Assembly (NCBI RefSeq): GCF_900155965.1
Contig: NZ_FTMG01000003.1
Span: 248,001 to 312,000, forward strand
Length of the DNA stretch: 64,000 bases
Reading direction: 5' to 3'
Origin: Mucilaginibacter lappiensis
Lineage (GTDB): Bacteria > Bacteroidota > Bacteroidia > Sphingobacteriales > Sphingobacteriaceae
Position 1 is the stretch's first letter; every line of letters begins with the position of its first letter. The notes below the pieces were generated by a model, which was given only the letters and a program-made list of their open reading frames with translations, was not told the origin of the DNA and did no database searches. Below, piece after piece: positions 25,511-33,592 of this stretch. The position numbers and the translations under genes were made by a program.

Positions 25511-26998
25511 ATGAAAATAAAATATTTACTTAGTGTAATCGCTATAGTAGCTATTACTAAAACCAGTTTTGCGCAGTACTCACAGGATGTAGTCCGCTTT
25601 TCGACTTTTCAAAACGGTTCTACATCACGTATCAAAGCCATTGGTAACGCGGGTACCGCTATCGGCGGCGATCTGAGCTCTATTAGCGGCAACCCTGCAG
25701 GCCTGGGCTTTTTCACCCGTTCAGAATTCAGCATTACACCTGAATTTAATGGATCGAAAGTAAATTCCACTTATTTTGGACAAGCCGGTAACGCCAGTAA
25801 AAACAGCGGCAACTTAAGCAACGCGTCCATTGTGTTTTACCAGCGCCTCAATACGCCAAAAGGCAGAGATAAAACCAAAGGATGGCTCAGCATTAATTAC
25901 GGCGCGGGTTACAGTCGCACCAATAACTTTTATGAGAATATAGCTTATAGCGGCAAAAACGCATCTAACTCCATATCTGATTATTACGCAGGTACGGCCA
26001 ATAACCGTCCGGATGATGCGCTTGCACAATGGGCTTATAAAGATAAACTGATTGATAATTTTGGCACAACGCAAAAACCCGATTTTGCCAGTACGGTATC
26101 CGTACCGGTAAACCAAACCGGGATAATTTCGCGTATTGGTGGTCAATCGGAGTTTGATTTTGCTTTTGGCGCTAACTACAGCAATAAACTGTACCTGGGT
26201 TTAGGCGTTGCCATAACCGATCTGCGGTATGATTATTCTCGCCAGTTTATTGAAGATGGTACAGCCTCTATCACTAACGGTGGCACAACCGGCACCCCTA
26301 CGCCATTTAATTCCAACTACGCGCAAAATCAATCGACCAGGGGTTCAGGCGCTAATGTTAAATTAGGTGTTATTTACAAACCTGTGGAGGCAGTTCGTTT
26401 AGGCTTTACCTTCACCTCTCCAACATTTTACAGCATCAGTGACATATATGCCGAAGGACTGGCAACATCGATTAACGGAAACCGTAACCAGCCAAACTCA
26501 TCCGGCGATTATGCGCTTAATTACAACATGCGTACCCCGCTTAAACTGGCCGGTGGCGCAGCGGTATTTATTGGTAAATATGGTTTTATATCGGGCGATG
26601 TGGAATATATCGACTATTCAACAACCCACATCAGCAGCAACGACTCATACGATAATACCGATGATATCACTGCTATTAAAGCCAACTATAAATCGGCGGT
26701 CAATGTACATGTGGGCGCCGAAGCCCGCGTAACCAATATGTTTTACTTACGCGGTGGCTATAGCCAGCAAGGCAGTCCGTTTAAAAATAACACCGGTGCC
26801 ACCGATGTAAGCAGCGATATCAAAACAGTTAGCGGGGGCATTGGTTTAAGGTTTGGCCAATATTACGTGGATGCTACTTATGCGCATGTTACCGGTTCCG
26901 AAGCATTCTCGCCTTACTTAATTAACAATGGGAACCCAACTGCCAATTTCAAAAAAACAAATGATAATGCCTTTTTGACTTTGGGTTATCGGTTTTAA
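25511..26998 (+). CDS. OmpP1/FadL-family outer membrane transport protein
   Basis: 495 residues with a signal peptide ending FAQ (residue 21) and the conserved N-terminal pattern AIGNAGTAIGGDLSSISGNPAGLGFF, in which the NPAGL motif is a hallmark of FadL/TodX-type channels. The rest alternates amphipathic strands (KLYLGLGVAITDLRYDY, GFISGDVEYIDYS, YYVDATYAHVTGSE) and ends in LGYRF with a C-terminal Phe, as in a beta-barrel. Such proteins take hydrophobic molecules across the outer membrane. The substrate is unknown. It sits after the Gly-rich lipoprotein and before a small membrane protein, all on the plus strand. Confidence 0.85.
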   Translation: MKIKYLLSVIAIVAITKTSFAQYSQDVVRFSTFQNGSTSRIKAIGNAGTAIGGDLSSISGNPAGLGFFTRSEFSITPEFNGSKVNSTYFGQAGNASKNSGNLSNASIVFYQRLNTPKGRDKTKGWLSINYGAGYSRTNNFYENIAYSGKNASNSISDYYAGTANNRPDDALAQWAYKDKLIDNFGTTQKPDFASTVSVPVNQTGIISRIGGQSEFDFAFGANYSNKLYLGLGVAITDLRYDYSRQFIEDGTASITNGGTTGTPTPFNSNYAQNQSTRGSGANVKLGVIYKPVEAVRLGFTFTSPTFYSISDIYAEGLATSINGNRNQPNSSGDYALNYNMRTPLKLAGGAAVFIGKYGFISGDVEYIDYSTTHISSNDSYDNTDDITAIKANYKSAVNVHVGAEARVTNMFYLRGGYSQQGSPFKNNTGATDVSSDIKTVSGGIGLRFGQYYVDATYAHVTGSEAFSPYLINNGNPTANFKKTNDNAFLTLGYRF

Positions 26999-27011
26999 AT
27001 AAATATTGGCA

Positions 27012-27215
27012 ATGACCACATATAGAATAATCGGCATAGTGCTGATCGTTATAGGAATAGGGATGCTTTTTCTTGGAGCATCCTTATTTACATATCAAGG
27101 CCCACCACTAAATCCAATTGTAAGTAAAATGGGAGAATATTCTTTCTTTTGGTGGTTGCCTACACTGATTGTTGGCATAGGTCTAACCTTTGGCTCAAAA
27201 AGGAAAGGTAAGTGA
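27012..27215 (+). CDS. Small membrane protein, two helices
   Basis: 67 residues from the ATG at 27012, 13 bases after the porin stop. It has two hydrophobic helices (IIGIVLIVIGIGMLFLGASLF and FFWWLPTLIVGIGLTFG) joined by a short loop and a basic tail (KRKGK). Close linkage to the porin suggests one transcript. No family is recognised. It could be a stray open frame, but its strong two-helix pattern and end-of-operon position favour a real gene. Confidence 0.55.
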   Translation: MTTYRIIGIVLIVIGIGMLFLGASLFTYQGPPLNPIVSKMGEYSFFWWLPTLIVGIGLTFGSKRKGK

Positions 27216-27251
27216 TATTTTGGAGCATTTAGTGGAATAACAAAAACAAGC

Positions 27252-27336
27252 TGTCATCTCGAACGAGGTACGAGGAGAAATCTTTTACAGTGTGATAATA
27301 CAGCGCAGAAGATTTCTCTCTCCGTTCGAAATGACA
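27252..27336. repeat. Dispersed palindrome, TGTCATCTCGAACG class
   Basis: The left arm TGTCATCTCGAACGAGG (then GGAGAAATCTT, ending 27284) is an imperfect inverted copy of the right arm at 27309-27336 (AAGATTTCTCTC then TCGAAATGACA). The unit is about 85 bases long and lies between the small membrane protein and the convergent lipocalin gene. It may serve as a shared transcript end. Confidence 0.75.
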
Positions 27337-27365
27337 TTCTTTTTATGGCTTATTAGAACCACCGT

Positions 27366-27896
27366 CTATATCCCCGATACATCAGCTATCTGCTCGGTTT
27401 TTACCAGTTTGCGCACGTCGAAACCTTTATCTGCGGCGCGTACTACCAGTTCATTATAGGTTTGCTCATCCAGCGTAGGGCGGCGGCTCAGTATCCATAG
27501 ATAATTACGATTGGGGTGACCCACTACAGCGTAACTGTAATCTTTGGCCAGGTCAATGATCCAGTATTTACCTTTAAAGGGCCAAAAAAATTCTACATCG
27601 AGTTTCGCATTGGTATGATCGGTCACAAAAGCACGGCCTTCGGTCACTTTCAATTTGCCATTCTTAATACAACGGTTCTTGACTATCACAGAGCCATCCT
27701 CCGCCAGCCCATAAGTTGCCGATGTGCAGCTGCAGTCCTTTTCAAAAACCTGCGGAAAGGCAGCTATCTCAAACCAGGTACCTAAATATTTCTTTAATTC
27801 TACGTATTTAACAGTTTCTAAGGGTTTGCACCTGGCTTGCAGGGCCAAAGCAGCTAAACCTAAAACAACAGATGTTGCTAAAATCTCTTTTTTCAT
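27366..27896 (-). CDS. Lipocalin family protein (Blc-like)
   Basis: 176 residues from the ATG at 27896; an upstream ATG at 27944 is rejected because MKKEILATSVVLGLAALAL is a normal signal peptide. The lipocalin GxW motif is in YLGTWFEIAAFPQVFEKDC, followed by YGLAEDGSVIVKNRC and ILSRRPTLDEQTYN, as in bacterial outer membrane lipocalin Blc. Blc-type proteins bind lysolipids or fatty acids. The Cys pattern (DCSC, NRC) suggests a disulphide. The export signal lacks a clear lipobox, so it may be soluble in the periplasm. Confidence 0.9.
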   Translation of the reverse strand: MKKEILATSVVLGLAALALQARCKPLETVKYVELKKYLGTWFEIAAFPQVFEKDCSCTSATYGLAEDGSVIVKNRCIKNGKLKVTEGRAFVTDHTNAKLDVEFFWPFKGKYWIIDLAKDYSYAVVGHPNRNYLWILSRRPTLDEQTYNELVVRAADKGFDVRKLVKTEQIADVSGI

Positions 27897-27977
27897 ACAA
27901 CAACAACGATTATAGAGTACAAAAAGTTTAGCCCAAAAGCGCATATTCTACGCATTTTTCCGCTTTAGATATTTAAT

Positions 27978-27985
27978 TACCTTTG
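27978..27985 (+). promoter_or_regulatory. Candidate -7 box of the YeeZ-like reductase gene
   Basis: TACCTTTG is an exact TAnnTTTG match, 34 bases upstream of the first ATG of the gene at 28020. No exact TTG was found at -33. Confidence 0.5.
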
Positions 27986-28019
27986 CGCCAATCCATTAAA
28001 ATGGGTTCAAAAACAGGTA

Positions 28020-28823
28020 ATGCCACGGAAAATGAACATCAGTATTTTAGGTTGCGGCTGGTACGGCCAGGCATTGGCAAAGGCATTGATCAGCGCAGGC
28101 CACATCATCAACGGTTCTACCACATCACCACAAAAAATGGATGGGCTGGCTGCTGATGGTATTGAGCCATACCTGGTGAATTTTTCACCTGGTAACGAAC
28201 ATTATGACAATGCATTTTTTGCCTGCGATGTCCTCTTTATCTGCATCCCCCCCAAAAGCAGGAGTGGCGAAGGGCCTGAATTTATTGATAAGATACAAGG
28301 TGTCATTAGCGCCATCAAAAAGCATAGTGTAAAAAAGGTGGTATTCATCAGCTCCACGGCTGTTTATGCCGATGTAAACTCGGAAGTTCATGAACTAAGC
28401 GATCCGCAGCCCAATACCGAAGCAGGCAGGATATTGTTCCAAGCGGAAGAATTGTTCAGAGTGGAAGCCACATTTAAAACCACCATTATCCGCTTCGCGG
28501 GATTGATCGGTCCGGGGCGTGATCCGGGCAGATTCTTTGCCGGCAAAAAGGATATCGCCAATGGCAATGCCCCGGTTAACCTTATTCATTTGGATGATTG
28601 TATTGGTTTGAGCATGGCTATTATTGACTGTCAGGCATTCGGTTATTTATTTAATGGTTGCTCACCTGATCATCCGGGCCGTTCGGAATTTTATACCCAA
28701 GCAGCTGTTAATTCGGGATTGGAGAAACCAGAGTTTATTAATGAATTGAAGGAATGGAAGGTTGTGCGGAGTGTGAATGTGGAGAAGGTTTTAGGGTATC
28801 GATATAAGGTGAGGATTGAATAA
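28020..28823 (+). CDS. NAD(P)-dependent short-chain reductase/epimerase, YeeZ-like
   Basis: 267 residues with an N-terminal Rossmann motif (ISILGCGWYGQALAKAL, GxGxxG-type), IPPKSRSG, VVFISSTAVYAD and FAGLIGPGRDPG. This is the atypical SDR group represented by E. coli YeeZ, of uncertain substrate. The first ATG is at 28020 and another in frame at 28032 (MNISILGCGW) is an equally good start. It appears to be a single gene with a clear -7 box upstream and a long composite repeat downstream. Confidence 0.85.
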   Translation: MPRKMNISILGCGWYGQALAKALISAGHIINGSTTSPQKMDGLAADGIEPYLVNFSPGNEHYDNAFFACDVLFICIPPKSRSGEGPEFIDKIQGVISAIKKHSVKKVVFISSTAVYADVNSEVHELSDPQPNTEAGRILFQAEELFRVEATFKTTIIRFAGLIGPGRDPGRFFAGKKDIANGNAPVNLIHLDDCIGLSMAIIDCQAFGYLFNGCSPDHPGRSEFYTQAAVNSGLEKPEFINELKEWKVVRSVNVEKVLGYRYKVRIE

Positions 28824-28865
28824 TAATTGAATTCCCCTCTTGTAGCCCGGCCGTGTGCGATTCCT

Positions 28866-29080
28866 TCCCTCGGGAGGGGCAATGTCATTAAGTTAAGCAC
28901 ATGGAGCCCCACCTAAATCCTCCCCGGTAGGGAGGACTTTAAAAAATTGAAGCTAAGTCTCCCCTTCCGGGGGAGATTATTACATGAGGGCTTCGCCGTT
29001 TAGAGGGGGCTTTTGCGGAATTGCGTTTCCCCTTAACTCAATGACATTGACCGCACCCCTCCCACGGGAGGGAATTTAAC
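28866..29080. repeat. Composite repeat with nested hairpins
   Basis: The outer arms AATGTCATTAAGTTAAG (28881-28897) and CTTAACTCAATGACATT (29032-29048) differ at one position, and flanking CTCGGGAGGGG and CCCCTCCCACGGGAGG words extend the pairing. Inside are smaller hairpins: CCTCCCCGGTAGGGAGG, CTCCCCTTCCGGGGGAG and GGGCTTCGCCGTTTAGAGGGGGC. The GGGAGGACTTTAA motif is shared with about 3400-3420. It lies between convergent genes and so may end both transcripts. Confidence 0.75.
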
Positions 29081-29099
29081 TCACTAAAATTAGATTTTT

Positions 29100-31268
29100 T
29101 CACACCCTCGGCTTATCGCCCATCACAAAAATCAACCTCCCGCCTTTTAAAATATCCGTGTGACTGATATAATTTTTTAAATAAGACATGCCATTCAGGC
29201 TAATACTCTGCACGTATTTATTGGCTTCTGATAAACCTTTGGCTTCGATCACAAAACTTTTACCGTTAGCCAGGGCCATGCTTACCCTGCTCAGCTGCGG
29301 CGCGCCGAAAACGTACCGGCCATCAACGGGGTTAACGGGATAAAAACCCATGGCTGTAAAAATATACCAGGCCGACATTTGTCCGCAATCATCATTACCC
29401 GACAATCCATCGGGTTTGTTCTGGTAAAACTGATCGGTTATTTGGCGTACCAGGCGCTGCGTTTTGTAGGGTTGACCGGCAAGCGTATATAAATATGCTA
29501 CATGATGATTAGGCTCGTTGCCATGCGCGTACTGTCCTATTAACCCGGTTACATCCAGCGTAGAACCTTTGCCAAACACTTTGGAGCTCATGCTGAACAA
29601 GGAATCGAGCTTAGCTATAAAAGGTTTTCTCCCGCCCATCAATTTGATCAGCCCGGGAATATCCTGCTGCACCGACCATACATATTGCCAGGCATTGCCC
29701 TCGGTATAATCGCCACCGATAGCCAGTTGTCCGCTATCCAGCTTGGCAAAAGGGCGTACCCATTCACCATTAGCCAAACGGCCGCGCATCAGGTTGGTTG
29801 ACTTATCAAAGAGGTTATTATAGAAGTGCGCGCGCTTGCTGAAATAATTATAATCGGCTGTTTTATGCAGGGATTTGGCGAGCTGGGCCGCGCACCAATC
29901 GTCATAAGCGGCTTCCAGCGTGCGGGAAACGGCCTCGCGTTTCACAGAATCCGACGGTAAGTAACCATAACGCATGTAGGTATCCCAGTTGTATTTCGGA
30001 CTTTTATTGTTAGTAAGCGAAGCTTTAATAGCTGCGAAAGCCTGCTCCCGGTTAAAACCTTTGATTCCTTTTAACGCCGCATCCACTATAGCAGGTACGG
30101 CATGGTTACCAATCATGGCGTAACTTTCCTTGCCCCACAAGGTCCATATGGGTAACAGTTTGGCGGTATTAAAATGCTGCAGCATGGTTTCTATAATCTG
30201 CCCATCCTTATCCGGACACATTAGCGTATAGAATGGCTGTGCTGCACGGTAGGTATCCCATAAAGAAAGTGTAGAATAATACACTTTATCTGCCGATTGA
30301 TGGACTTCCCCGTCGGCACCGCGATATTGCCCGTCGACATCAGCAATATTGTTGGGTTGTATCAGGGCATGGTAAATGCTGGTATAAAAGGCAGTCTTTT
30401 GCGCGGTAGTACCTTCGGCTTTCATCCGGTTGAAATAATTTTCCCAAACTTTGGCGGCCTCAGCTTTAACCTGATCAAAAGTTTTATTCGCGGTTTCAGC
30501 AGCCAGGTTTTTACGAGCCCCATCGATGCTTACGCCCGATATGGCTACTTTAGCTTCAATGGTTTCGCCGGGTTGGGTATCAAAGTCGACTATCAAACGC
30601 CGATGATCCTCATCGATAAAATGAGAACCGGTAAAAGCCTTGCTGAACCGGGCGGTAAAGTAAACTTTCTTTTCGACCCATTGACTACTGAAAGCATAAC
30701 CACTAACAGAAGCTTTTGAATCGACAGTGATGCTCCCTTCAGATACATGCTCTTTCAACTCTTCTGCATTCTCCACCAGTCCGCTTTGCATATCAATAAG
30801 CAGGTGCGATTGACCGGCTTTGTTGAATGTATAGCGGTGCAATCCGGTATGCGCGGAGGCGGTGAGTTGCACTTTGATGTCGTGATTATCCAGTATCACT
30901 TCATAATAACCCGGAGTAGCTTTTTCCTTCCTGTGCGAAAACCTGCTAACGAACAGCTGCGGATCTTTACCCTGAAAGGGGAAGAACAGCACATCGCCCA
31001 GATCAACACCACCTGTGCCGCTTAAATGGGTGTGGGCAAAGCCGGTGATCACAGTATCCTCATAACGATAGCCCGAGCAATAGTTCCAGCCAAAATTGCC
31101 CGTTTCCGGGCTGAGCTGCACCATACCAAACGGTACCGTAGCACCCGGAAAAGTATGTCCCGTTGCGGAAGTACCAATGAACGGATCAACGTATTGGCTA
31201 TATCCCTGGGCATAAGCGCCAAAACATCCGCATAAACAAAGCATTCCGATCAACAGGTATTTACGCAT
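29100..31268 (-). CDS. GH92 alpha-mannosidase
   Basis: 722 residues with a signal peptide (cleavage near AYAQ, residue 21) and the GH92 opening YVDPFIGTSATGHTFPGATVPFGMVQLSPET. The family's conserved C-terminal motif GNDDCGQMSAWYIFTAMGFYP is present, as is GNEPNHHVAYLY. GH92 enzymes are Ca2+-dependent exo-mannosidases, mostly alpha-1,2/1,3/1,4/1,6, that trim host or fungal N-glycans and mannans in the periplasm or on the cell surface. It is the last gene of the locus, 3 bases after the GH3 gene, so it is very likely part of one transcript from the SusC/SusD end. Confidence 0.95.
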   Translation of the reverse strand: MRKYLLIGMLCLCGCFGAYAQGYSQYVDPFIGTSATGHTFPGATVPFGMVQLSPETGNFGWNYCSGYRYEDTVITGFAHTHLSGTGGVDLGDVLFFPFQGKDPQLFVSRFSHRKEKATPGYYEVILDNHDIKVQLTASAHTGLHRYTFNKAGQSHLLIDMQSGLVENAEELKEHVSEGSITVDSKASVSGYAFSSQWVEKKVYFTARFSKAFTGSHFIDEDHRRLIVDFDTQPGETIEAKVAISGVSIDGARKNLAAETANKTFDQVKAEAAKVWENYFNRMKAEGTTAQKTAFYTSIYHALIQPNNIADVDGQYRGADGEVHQSADKVYYSTLSLWDTYRAAQPFYTLMCPDKDGQIIETMLQHFNTAKLLPIWTLWGKESYAMIGNHAVPAIVDAALKGIKGFNREQAFAAIKASLTNNKSPKYNWDTYMRYGYLPSDSVKREAVSRTLEAAYDDWCAAQLAKSLHKTADYNYFSKRAHFYNNLFDKSTNLMRGRLANGEWVRPFAKLDSGQLAIGGDYTEGNAWQYVWSVQQDIPGLIKLMGGRKPFIAKLDSLFSMSSKVFGKGSTLDVTGLIGQYAHGNEPNHHVAYLYTLAGQPYKTQRLVRQITDQFYQNKPDGLSGNDDCGQMSAWYIFTAMGFYPVNPVDGRYVFGAPQLSRVSMALANGKSFVIEAKGLSEANKYVQSISLNGMSYLKNYISHTDILKGGRLIFVMGDKPRV

Positions 31269-31271
31269 GGC

Positions 31272-33581
31272 TTATTCTTTATATTCCAATGTTTTGGTGA
31301 ACACTATATCTTCTGCCGAGCGGGCTATCATCACATCAAATGTACCGGGTTCTGTTACCTGCTTCATATCCATATTCCAGATGGCGATATCTTCGGGTGT
31401 GATGTTGAACTTTACCGTTTTGGTTTCGCCGGGTTTCAGAGCTATCTTGTCAAAACCTTTCAGGGCCATCACCGGGGTAGTTACCGAGTTCACTTTATTG
31501 CCCAGGTACATTTGCACCACTTCCTTACCTGCTACGCTACCACTGTTGGTTACATCCACCGAAACCTGCACTTGTCCACCTTTGCCAAACGATGTTGCCG
31601 AAACTTGCATATTACTATATTTAAACGAGGTATAACTCAAGCCAAAACCAAATGGAAAGAGCGGATCGGTAGATGAAAAAACATAATCCTGCCCGGGTTT
31701 ATCCGGTGAGCCCGGGTTATGATAAAAGCCCCTGCCCGAACTCACATGATTATAAATCACCGGGATATGCCCTGTGGATTGCGGGATGGACACATTTAAC
31801 CTGCCCGATGGATTCACCTTACCAAACAAGATATTAGCCACTGCCGCGCCACCCTTTTCGCCCGGGTACCAGGCTTCGAGTATGGCCGGAATATGTTCCT
31901 TTTCCCAACTGATACTCCAGGGCCGGCCATGCACTAGTACCAGGATCACGGGTTTGCCGGTTTTATAAATGGCTTGTAGTAACTGGCGCTGTACCCCATC
32001 GGGATTGATATCGGTCACATCATAACCTTCGCCGCAGGTAAACGGATCTTTGGGTTCGCTTTCAGGCGTGTGCCCGTTCCAGCCAATGCCCGAGAATACT
32101 ACGCTGGTTGTACCTAAAACCACCACCACGGCATCGCTGTTTTTGGCAGCGGTAACCGCCTCCACAAAACCGCTAGTATCCTGGCCAGACAGCGTGCTGC
32201 CTTTAGCGTAATTTATCTTTATTTTATTTCCCACTAATTGTCTGATACCGTCCAATACGGTAGTGCCGGATCGGTTATCACGGGTGGAACTGTAGTCGCC
32301 GTATTGTACCTGGTTGGCGTTGGGTCCGACCACAGCCAATGATTTCAGTTTATTGATATTCAGCGGCAGCAATTGCTGATCGTTTTTAAGCAGGATGATG
32401 GATTCTTCGGCTATTTGCTGCGACAGGGCTACGTGCGCCGGGGTATGTACGCGCTTTTTAAGCTGTAAGGTATCAACCAAAGGTTTTTCAAACAAACCAG
32501 CCTTAAATTTGGCGGTCAGGATGCGGGCTACTGCGGTATCTATCTGCGCTTGTTTTACTTTGCCAGCTTTTACCAGATCTATCAGTTTACTGTATACATC
32601 CGGACTGGGCGCTTCCAGATCAACACCCGCACTGAGAGCCATGGGCGCAGCCGATTCGGCATCTTTAGCGGTCCGCTGAAAGCCATATAACATTTTCAAT
32701 CCTTCGTAGTCAGAAAACACATAACCTTTAAAACCCCACTCTTTACGCAATACCCGTTCCAATAAAAACCGGTTGGCATGGGCTGGAATCCCGTCCATTT
32801 CGTTATAGGAGGGCATCACCGAGTAGATATTGGCCTTTTGTACCACATCGCGGAAGGGCGGCAGGAATATCGACCGGAGTTCGCGCTCGCCAATTGAGGC
32901 AGGCCCTAAATTAATACCGGCCACCGGGATACTGTAAGCGGCAAAATGTTTGGCGGTACACATCACTTTATCTTTTCCAATACCGATGAGACTTTGCACC
33001 GCATCGCCTTGCATGCCGGTTACAAAGGCAATTCCCAGTTGACTTACCAGGTAAGGGTCCTCAGCATAACACTCTTCTACACGGCCAAAACGCGGGTCGC
33101 GGATCAGATCGAACAAGGGCGACAGAGCCTGGTCAACTCCGGATGAGGAAGCTTCATAAGCGATAACCGAGCCCATTTGTTTGATAAGCGCCGGATTCCA
33201 GCTACTGCCCTGCGCTATAGCTTGCGGAAATATGGTTGCCCCCGCTGCCAGCTGTCCATGCAGGCACTCGCCTATTTGTATGGGTGGAATACCCAACCGT
33301 GTTTTTTCGCGGGCGTATTTTTTAGCTTTGATGGATAAAGTCGCTATTTCATTGATAGTAACGAATGGACTTTCACATGCGCCATAAGCAATGGGATTAT
33401 CTAATGAACCTTTTAAGGAGTTCATACTCATCTGACCCACTTTTTCTTCCAGCGTCATAAGGCCAAGCAGGTCTTTGACCCGTGCGGCTACTGGAGCTTT
33501 CGGATTTTTATAAACCTGGGCATGGGCGGCAGATATGATCAAAAATGCCGCTACCGTTAAACTCCATTTTTTTTGCATCAT
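31272..33581 (-). CDS. GH3 beta-glucosidase-type glycoside hydrolase
   Basis: 769 residues with a signal peptide ending near AHAQ. It has the GH3 N-terminal barrel (MTLEEKVGQMSM, KHFAAYS), the catalytic nucleophile Asp291 in FSDYEG, a GH3 C-terminal domain (AVVGPNANQVQYGDYS, HGRPWSISW) and a fibronectin-like tail with GFGLSYTSFKYS. Exo-acting enzymes of this form usually remove beta-linked glucose or xylose. The specific substrate cannot be read. Two adjacent ATG codons begin the frame; the first is used. Gap to GH92 is 3 bases and to GH20 11 bases. Confidence 0.95.
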   Translation of the reverse strand: MMQKKWSLTVAAFLIISAAHAQVYKNPKAPVAARVKDLLGLMTLEEKVGQMSMNSLKGSLDNPIAYGACESPFVTINEIATLSIKAKKYAREKTRLGIPPIQIGECLHGQLAAGATIFPQAIAQGSSWNPALIKQMGSVIAYEASSSGVDQALSPLFDLIRDPRFGRVEECYAEDPYLVSQLGIAFVTGMQGDAVQSLIGIGKDKVMCTAKHFAAYSIPVAGINLGPASIGERELRSIFLPPFRDVVQKANIYSVMPSYNEMDGIPAHANRFLLERVLRKEWGFKGYVFSDYEGLKMLYGFQRTAKDAESAAPMALSAGVDLEAPSPDVYSKLIDLVKAGKVKQAQIDTAVARILTAKFKAGLFEKPLVDTLQLKKRVHTPAHVALSQQIAEESIILLKNDQQLLPLNINKLKSLAVVGPNANQVQYGDYSSTRDNRSGTTVLDGIRQLVGNKIKINYAKGSTLSGQDTSGFVEAVTAAKNSDAVVVVLGTTSVVFSGIGWNGHTPESEPKDPFTCGEGYDVTDINPDGVQRQLLQAIYKTGKPVILVLVHGRPWSISWEKEHIPAILEAWYPGEKGGAAVANILFGKVNPSGRLNVSIPQSTGHIPVIYNHVSSGRGFYHNPGSPDKPGQDYVFSSTDPLFPFGFGLSYTSFKYSNMQVSATSFGKGGQVQVSVDVTNSGSVAGKEVVQMYLGNKVNSVTTPVMALKGFDKIALKPGETKTVKFNITPEDIAIWNMDMKQVTEPGTFDVMIARSAEDIVFTKTLEYKE

Positions 33582-33592
33582 GCTGATATGAT

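Noticed and set aside
27897..27944. Longer start for the lipocalin gene (MRFWAKLFVLYNRCCC)
   Set aside because: It would bury a standard signal peptide 16 residues inside the protein.
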